Of a DNA stretch of 64,000 bases, positions 59,166 through 64,000 are shown piece after piece. A model generated the notes under the pieces. It was not told where the DNA came from. It saw only the letters and a program-made list of their open reading frames with translations, and searched no databases. Positions within the stretch are counted from its first letter, which is position 1. Each line of letters begins with the position of its first letter. Location: the NCBI GenBank assembly GCA_025353485.1, contig JANXQO010000172.1:16080-80079 (forward strand), in the 5' to 3' direction. Both the position numbers and the translations under genes were made by a program. Source of the stretch: Chitinophagales bacterium (GTDB lineage Bacteria > Bacteroidota > Bacteroidia > Chitinophagales > Chitinophagaceae).

Positions 59166-59453
59166 TTATTGTGGATTTTCTTCTTTTTCTTTTTTTAATT
59201 TTTCGTATTCTTTATCAGTAAGGCTTTCTTTGCTGCCACCATAAGCGGCAAAATATTGAAACACCAAGCCTAATCCCCAACCAAGCATAACCCAGCAAGG
59301 CCAGGGAATTCCCTGAAAATTTTTGGTATTTGATGTAAACCACCAGATTATCCAAAGAAAGGTATTTACTACAAAATAATAAACCAGATTACGCTGAAAG
59401 TTCGCTCTTTGTTTTGCTAATTTCCACAATTGCTCATCACGGTTTGTACTCAT
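59166..59453 (-). CDS. 2TM-domain protein
   Basis: A 95-residue protein with a polar N-terminus (DEQLWKLAKQRANFQRN), two helices (LVYYFVVNTFLWIIWWF and CWVMLGWGLGLVFQYFAAY) and a charged tail (DKEYEKLKKEKEE). This is the 2TM domain (PF13239-type) found as stand-alone proteins and as the output part of some LytTR kinases in Bacteroidota. Function unknown. It is 23 bases upstream of the acyl-CoA synthetase gene on the same strand. Confidence 0.88.
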   Translation of the reverse strand: MSTNRDEQLWKLAKQRANFQRNLVYYFVVNTFLWIIWWFTSNTKNFQGIPWPCWVMLGWGLGLVFQYFAAYGGSKESLTDKEYEKLKKEKEENPQ

Positions 59454-59491
59454 ACTTTTTTTATTTAAAGGATTAAGAACTTAAATTAAAC

Positions 59492-59524
59492 AAAAAAAAC
59501 AAAAAAGCCGCTGGTAAAAGCGGC
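59492..59524 (-). terminator. Rho-independent terminator after the TPR gene
   Basis: On the minus strand GCCGCT-TTTACC-AGCGGC, a 6-bp stem, followed by TTTTTTG and a further T8 run, 20 bases after the TPR gene stop. Confidence 0.88.
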
Positions 59525-59543
59525 TTGTATAAATTCGGGATGA

Positions 59544-60542
59544 TTATTTATGATAGTATTGCCCTGTTGGCACTTTAAAAATTCTCCCTTTTTGAAAATT
59601 ACTAAAGTTAGTGTACTCTGTGGCATGAGCGCTTGTCCAGGTTTGATATGCCTGTAAATTTTCTGTTGCCCCAAATATCCATTGGTTATATGCCGGAAAA
59701 ATCCCTTCTCTTAATAAGAGCTGGTAATATTCAAAAAGCCTGAAAGGAAATTTAGCAGCATATTTCTCAAACCAATCCAAAACAAATCGTGTTCTTATCA
59801 TGGTGAGTGATTCAGCATTGATCCCATTCTCTGCAACAGCATTTGCTTTACTCATAGATTGTAAAAATGCCTGTTCAAAATTATTTCTCCCTTCAGCATT
59901 TTTTAAATCATTTGAAAATAATTTTTTATAGCTGTCGAGTAAAATACTTTTTACTTCAGTAGTACGGGCAGATAATGGTTCTATATTAATAAATATTTCA
60001 GCATAAATGATACTCCAGATTTTATCAGTTGTAAAATAATAATATTTTGCTGCGTTATAATAATTGCCTGAATAACCAGGATCCACTTCAATTCCTTTTT
60101 CCCATAGGTTTATGGCAGATGTATTTTGCATTGATGATAAAAGTTCAGCGTATTCATTGTACAAGGCGCCGCTTTTATTAAATTTCTTAATTGCTTTTTT
60201 ATACATTGCTTCTGCATCCTTTGTCTGTTCCAGCGCTTTATAAATATTACCGGCAATTTGAAAACTCTGATCATCTACATCCGGCCTGTCGAGCAAAGGC
60301 CTGATGGTTTCCAATGCCTTTGTGTTCTCTTTTTGAAAATAATATATAAGTGCAAGGTCTTTGGCAATACCCAAATCAGAAGGAGACTGATCTAATGCTT
60401 TAATTAACAATAAAGCAGCATTATCATAATCTCCCTGGCGCATGTACGCCTTTGCATTTTCCTGTAATTCTTTTGAATCCGGTGGTTGTGCAATACTTGT
60501 AAAGCCTGGGATAAGTGCAAAAAATAAAAACAGTTTTTTCAT
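59544..60542 (-). CDS. Exported TPR-repeat protein
   Basis: The frame is open from 60584; the ATG at 60542 starts a signal peptide (MKKLFLFFALIPGFTSIAQ), giving 332 residues. At least four tetratricopeptide-like helical pairs: ENAKAYMRQGDYDNAALLLIKAL, LALIYYFQKENTKALETI, IAGNIYKALEQTKDAEAMYKKAI, YNEYAELLSSMQNTSAINLWEKGI. The C-terminal third (about 200-332) has no clear repeats. Probably a periplasmic scaffold; its partner is unknown. Confidence 0.85.
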   Translation of the reverse strand: MKKLFLFFALIPGFTSIAQPPDSKELQENAKAYMRQGDYDNAALLLIKALDQSPSDLGIAKDLALIYYFQKENTKALETIRPLLDRPDVDDQSFQIAGNIYKALEQTKDAEAMYKKAIKKFNKSGALYNEYAELLSSMQNTSAINLWEKGIEVDPGYSGNYYNAAKYYYFTTDKIWSIIYAEIFINIEPLSARTTEVKSILLDSYKKLFSNDLKNAEGRNNFEQAFLQSMSKANAVAENGINAESLTMIRTRFVLDWFEKYAAKFPFRLFEYYQLLLREGIFPAYNQWIFGATENLQAYQTWTSAHATEYTNFSNFQKGRIFKVPTGQYYHK

Positions 60543-60598
60543 TGTATAAAGATAAAAGAGACACCATAAGTGTCTCCCGCACAAATTTAATAAAAATA

Positions 60599-60629
60599 TC
60601 CCGATAGCCCCCCGGGACGATACTATCGG
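60599..60629. repeat. Composite CCCGATAG palindrome between two genes
   Basis: TCCCGATAG, then CCCCCCGGGACGATA, then CTATCGGATC: outer arms CCGATAG/CTATCGG with an inner TCCCG/CGGGA. Seems to be a CCCGATAGCTATCGGG palindrome with a second GC-rich sequence inside it. It lies immediately after the DUF1015 stop codon. Confidence 0.65.
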
Positions 60630-60630
60630 A

Positions 60631-61878
60631 TCAAACTATCAGATGTGTTAATAATCCATCTCTCAGTTTAGGCTCGAACCATGTGCTTTTGGGAGGCATT
60701 ACGTTGCCGCTGTCTGCAATATCAAATAATTGCTGAATGCTTACCGGATAAAGGCTGAATGCCAGCGCCCATTCACCGCTGTTAACTCTATTTTCCAATT
60801 CAGATAATCCACGGATACCGCCGATAAAATCTATTCTTTTATCTGTTCGTTGATCACCGATGCCAAGTATGGGTTGCAACAAATTGTTTTGAAGAATAGT
60901 TATATCCAGCACTCCTATTGGGTTATTGCTGAAAGTATTTTCTTTTGCAGAGAGCTTATACCAGTTGTGATTTAAATACATCCCGAATAAATGCGGCTCA
61001 TTGGGTACAAAAGCTTCCTGTGTTTTTTCAACAGAAAATTTTTCTTCTATCTTTTGTAACAGATCATTTTCTGTTAGTCCGTTCATATCTTTAATTACAC
61101 GGTTGTACTCCATTATCTTTAATTGATTGGAGGGAAACAGCGTAGTTAAAAAGGTTTTAGCAGATGTGGCATTTACTCCAAAAAAATCTTTTGCCCTGGC
61201 TGCAGAAGCTGCCCTGTGGTGGCCATCAGCTATGTAAGTACAGCTAACATTCTCTTTAAATAATGACGAAATTTTTGCAATGGTTTCATCATCATTAATT
61301 ATCCAGATGGCATGTTGTATAATATCATCTGAAACAAAAATGTATACGGCGCTTCTCTCTTTTTTCCACTTATTAATTATCTCGTCTATTTTCTTTTCGT
61401 TTTTATATGCCAGGAAAACATTCCCTGTTTGTGCGCCGGTAGTTTTTATATGGTTGATACGATCCTGTTCTTTTTCAGGACGGGTAAATTCATGTTTTTT
61501 TATAAGATCATTTTCATAATCATCAAGTGAGCTGCAGCATACAAGCCCTGTTTGAACATGATCGTTGCCCTTGTTTAATTTGTCGGGCATTACCAACTGG
61601 TAAATATAATAGCACGGTTTATTTTCGTTAAACAGAACATTTCTACTGACAAATGCATCAAGATTTTCTTTTGCCTTATCATATACTTTTTGCGAATAGG
61701 GATCTGTTTTTTCAGGAAGATCTATTTCACTTTTGGTGATGTGTAAAAAAGAATAAGGATTTCCCTCTGCTTCTATTTTAGCTTCTTTACTGCTAAGCAC
61801 ATCATACGGTTTTGATGCAACCAGTTTTGCATACTGTGCTTCCGGTCTTAATGCTTTAAAGGGAGTAATTGTAACCAT
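60631..61878 (-). CDS. DUF1015 family protein
   Basis: A 415-residue protein. Typical DUF1015 segments: ITPFKALRPEAQYAKLVASKPYDVLSSKEAK at the start, FLHITKSEIDLP, YYIYQLVMP, IKKHEFTRPEKEQDRINHI, and YIADGHHRAASAARA, whose His pair looks catalytic or metal-binding. The family is conserved next to serine-biosynthesis genes, and here serC lies 58 bases upstream on the same strand. Its reaction is not established; a role linked to phosphoserine metabolism is inferred from context only. Confidence 0.93.
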   Translation of the reverse strand: MVTITPFKALRPEAQYAKLVASKPYDVLSSKEAKIEAEGNPYSFLHITKSEIDLPEKTDPYSQKVYDKAKENLDAFVSRNVLFNENKPCYYIYQLVMPDKLNKGNDHVQTGLVCCSSLDDYENDLIKKHEFTRPEKEQDRINHIKTTGAQTGNVFLAYKNEKKIDEIINKWKKERSAVYIFVSDDIIQHAIWIINDDETIAKISSLFKENVSCTYIADGHHRAASAARAKDFFGVNATSAKTFLTTLFPSNQLKIMEYNRVIKDMNGLTENDLLQKIEEKFSVEKTQEAFVPNEPHLFGMYLNHNWYKLSAKENTFSNNPIGVLDITILQNNLLQPILGIGDQRTDKRIDFIGGIRGLSELENRVNSGEWALAFSLYPVSIQQLFDIADSGNVMPPKSTWFEPKLRDGLLTHLIV

Positions 61879-61936
61879 GTAATATTAGGGTTGCAAATAT
61901 AACCAAAGAAAATGCAAAGAAATTGGGAAGTGATAT

Positions 61937-63037
61937 TTAACTCAATTTGGCTACAAAATCTTTCATTACTTCAACCAGAACCTGTACACTCGTTAATGGT
62001 AAAGCATTGTATAAAGATGCCCTGAAACCGCCTGCAGTTCTATGTCCTTTTATTCCGATTATATTATGCTGCTTTACAAATGCTAAAAATTTTTCTTCAT
62101 GCTCTTTATCATTTATAGTGAAGCATACATTCATTTTGCTGCGGTCTTCTTTTGCAACGGTTCCTGTAAACAGAGGATTATTATCTATCTCATTATAAAG
62201 CAATGCAGCTTTTTCATTATTTAATTTTTCCATTGCAGATACACCCCCCATGTTTTTTAACCAGCGAAGCGTAAGCATAGAAACATATACCGCAAAAACA
62301 GGCGGTGTGTTAAGCATGCTGCCTTCTTTTATATGATTACGATAATCCATAATGGTTGGGATAGCACGCTTTACTTTTCCTAAAATATTTTTATTTACAA
62401 CTACAAGGTTAACGCCTGCTGCACCAATATTTTTTTGAGCGCCTGCATAAATAAGATCAAATGAATTAAAATTTATCTGCCTGCTTAAAATATCACTGCT
62501 CATATCTGCAACCATCGGTATGCTAACATTGGGTATCTTCTGCCATTGCGTACCATAGATTGTATTGTTGGTGGTGATATGAAAATATTTTGCATCATTA
62601 GGCACAGCAAAATCTTTAGGAATGAAAGTGTAACCTGATTCTTTTGAAGTGCAAACAATATCTACATTTCCGAAAAGTTTTGCTTCTTTAATAGCCTTTG
62701 CACTCCAGATGCCCGTATCAGCAAAAGCGGCAGTTTCTTTTTCGTTAAGCAAATTCATCGGCACCTGCATAAATTGTGTAGAGGCGCCTCCATGCAAAAA
62801 AAGCACTTCGTGATCATCATCTAACTGCATCAGTTCTTTTATCAATGCTCTTGCTTCATCCATTATACTTTGGAATACAGGTGTACGATGACCAATTTCT
62901 AAAATGGATAAACCAGTATCATTATAATTTAAAACCGATTGTGAAGCTTCTTCAAAAACTTCTTTTGGCAATATTGAAGGGCCTGCATTAAAATTATGGA
63001 CGCCCCCTGTCTCCTTAGGGGAACTATAAGATTTCAT
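61937..63037 (-). CDS. serC: Phosphoserine aminotransferase
   Basis: A 366-residue PLP aminotransferase of serine (and pyridoxal phosphate) synthesis, turning 3-phosphohydroxypyruvate into phosphoserine. Motifs: HNFNAGPSILPKEVFEEA, FLHGGASTQFMQVPMNLL, ADMSSDILSRQINF, and the PLP lysine in YAGAQKNIGAAGVNLVVV; end GIKGHRTAGGFRASLYNALP. The N-terminus MKSYSSPKETGG before VHNFNAGPS is unusual: it is coded by a GC-rich palindromic repeat (63002-63024), and no other start codon is available between it and HNFNAGP. serA is not in the window. Confidence 0.96.
   Translation of the reverse strand: MKSYSSPKETGGVHNFNAGPSILPKEVFEEASQSVLNYNDTGLSILEIGHRTPVFQSIMDEARALIKELMQLDDDHEVLFLHGGASTQFMQVPMNLLNEKETAAFADTGIWSAKAIKEAKLFGNVDIVCTSKESGYTFIPKDFAVPNDAKYFHITTNNTIYGTQWQKIPNVSIPMVADMSSDILSRQINFNSFDLIYAGAQKNIGAAGVNLVVVNKNILGKVKRAIPTIMDYRNHIKEGSMLNTPPVFAVYVSMLTLRWLKNMGGVSAMEKLNNEKAALLYNEIDNNPLFTGTVAKEDRSKMNVCFTINDKEHEEKFLAFVKQHNIIGIKGHRTAGGFRASLYNALPLTSVQVLVEVMKDFVAKLS
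63002..63024. repeat. GC-rich palindromic repeat at the serC 5' end
   Basis: GCCCCCTGTCTCCTTAGGGG then AAC. Same layout as the copy at the 3' end of queA (27912), with arms CCCCCT/AGGGGA. It codes for SPKETGG near the SerC N-terminus. Confidence 0.7.
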
Positions 63038-63073
63038 TTTTTTAAAATTTTGAGTGCAAATGTATGGTAAATT

Positions 63074-63094
63074 AGTCCCTTTAGGGATTTAGGG
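63074..63094. repeat. Degenerate palindromic repeat upstream of serC
   Basis: AGTCCCTTTAGGGATTTAGG: stem TCCCT/AGGGA, same family in weaker form. It lies between the stop of the phospholipase-like gene and the serC start. Confidence 0.5.
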
Positions 63095-63095
63095 T

Positions 63096-64000
63096 TTATG
63101 GGGTTTGGTCATGTTCTCTTCCTTTTGCCTTACCATTTTTCCATGCATCATTCAGTTTTTCAAATTCCTTCAGATCAGCTTCTGAAAATTTTTGTTTGGT
63201 AAGATCTGTAAGATCAGGCTGACCTGCATTAACCCAAGCAGTGTACCAAAAAGAAGCAACGGATAAAATGGCAAGCCGCATTCTTCGCTCTACCATTCCG
63301 TCTAACTTTTTATTGTAGGCAATTGTAAAGTCTGAAGAATATTGTTTTAAGAGCAAATTATTTCTTTGCTCAAAAGCATATTTTTTATCTGAGCCAAATT
63401 GTTTTGTCAATTCCTTTTCAAACAATAAAACAGAGTCCGCAGCCTTAGCGCTTTCTAAAACCCTTGCCCAAATATATTCTGCAGGATTTTTTATGTACTG
63501 TGCTTTACCAATAAAAAAATCAAATTCTTTATCGGCCAAAAGTTCAGGTACCCTGCTTTCCCAAAAACCATGAATACCTTTTTGATTGGTAAGCTGGCCG
63601 TTATGATTGCGGCTGGTATGCAATGGCACATGCGCATCCGCAATGTAATGACCAATGTCAGCGCTGTTCTTAAGGATGGCTGTAAAAATTTTTGCTTTAA
63701 AAGCATCCGTTAACCTGTACAACATTGTTTGTACATGCCAGGGAACAATGCCGTTAGCAAGCAGCGTATCCTCACTATATTTTGTAACTGCATCACTCCA
63801 TTTTCTTGGCAGTTCAATGTAAGGATACTTGCCGTAATAGTCTATATCTATGTAATGCCGGGGCGCTTCTTCTGCTACAACATTTCTGCGCATATCAGGG
63901 TCTACAGCATGTGTGGTAATAAAATCAATATTGGGTTTATACAAAATCATCATTTGCGGGGGCAATAAAAAAACTGCATAATTATTAATTTTTTTATGAG
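63096..64000 (-). CDS. Zinc-dependent phospholipase C/S1-P1 nuclease-like protein, N-terminus beyond window
   Basis: The frame stays open to the window edge (HKKINNYAVFLLPPQMMILY precedes the internal TTG at 63965), so the gene starts outside and the internal TTG is not its start. Conserved parts: INNYAVFLLPPQM, AVDPDMRRN, EAPRHYIDIDYYG, and DIGHYIADAHVPLHTSRNHNGQ, where the His and Asp residues match the zinc site of the phospholipase C/P1 nuclease superfamily (HYxxDxHxPLH). At least 301 residues are seen. Annotated in relatives as zinc-dependent phospholipase C family; the substrate is unproven. Confidence 0.85.
   Translation of the reverse strand, partial: HKKINNYAVFLLPPQMMILYKPNIDFITTHAVDPDMRRNVVAEEAPRHYIDIDYYGKYPYIELPRKWSDAVTKYSEDTLLANGIVPWHVQTMLYRLTDAFKAKIFTAILKNSADIGHYIADAHVPLHTSRNHNGQLTNQKGIHGFWESRVPELLADKEFDFFIGKAQYIKNPAEYIWARVLESAKAADSVLLFEKELTKQFGSDKKYAFEQRNNLLLKQYSSDFTIAYNKKLDGMVERRMRLAILSVASFWYTAWVNAGQPDLTDLTKQKFSEADLKEFEKLNDAWKNGKAKGREHDQTP

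Overview
The window is AT-rich, densely coded and has no rRNA, tRNA or CRISPR array that I could recognise. Its gene families (SusC/SusD pair, DUF4251, lamin-tail and FlgD-like secreted protein, the small YRFEGxSDP protein, 2TM protein, DUF1015 next to serC, a GH18-deacetylase-GT2 fusion), its -7 boxes of the TAnnTTTG type and the lack of Shine-Dalgarno sequences point to a Bacteroidota chromosome, most likely family Chitinophagaceae. This is inferred from gene content; no 16S gene is present.

Layout. 0-5 kb: a truncated glycosyltransferase, a MarR regulator with a palindromic operator, an acyl-CoA dehydrogenase, a scar holding two tiny genes and a second copy of the dehydrogenase 3' end, and a 2-oxoacid:ferredoxin oxidoreductase beta subunit without its alpha partner. 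5-13 kb: asd behind a PIN/RHH toxin-antitoxin pair, secreted proteins, and a tandem family of three small lipoproteins. 13-17 kb: D-threonine-aldolase-like enzyme, a type III polyketide synthase with a methyltransferase, and a decayed OsmC/YdeI chimera carrying a REP-flanked RAYT transposase with a nonsense codon. 17-36 kb: housekeeping and envelope genes (AI-2E permease, mutL, GH3-beta-lactamase, acs, queA, L,D-transpeptidase, tatC, GH18-CE4-GT2, prfA, amidohydrolase, recO). 37-44 kb: an MMPL exporter and an orphan SusC/SusD pair. 44-57 kb: a stress and DNA-repair island with Ku, a split LigD, YtxH, holin-like, YciF-like ferritin, CsbD and lmo0937-like proteins, a second AI-2E permease, YihY/BrkB, a CHASE3 histidine kinase, a receiver-only regulator and an NtrC-type sigma-54 activator. 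57-64 kb: acyl-CoA synthetase, 2TM and TPR proteins, DUF1015, serC and a truncated zinc-dependent phospholipase-like protein.

Three things stand out. First, several families of GC-rich palindromic repeats are scattered through this AT-rich DNA, and many copies sit inside coding sequences, in frame, adding short peptides to LigD, the LigD phosphoesterase, the D-threonine aldolase, QueA, SerC and an amidohydrolase. Second, ku, the LigD phosphoesterase gene and the LigD ligase-polymerase gene each end (or begin) at an A-run followed by GCTTCCTGA, with the next gene in the -1 frame, so one slip would fuse them. Third, four transcription units of the stress island share a promoter-positioned motif, GGCAnAATnnTTT, and the receiver-only regulator has a well-spaced sigma-54 promoter close to a sigma-54 activator gene. 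Together these suggest one regulated non-homologous end joining and envelope-stress module.
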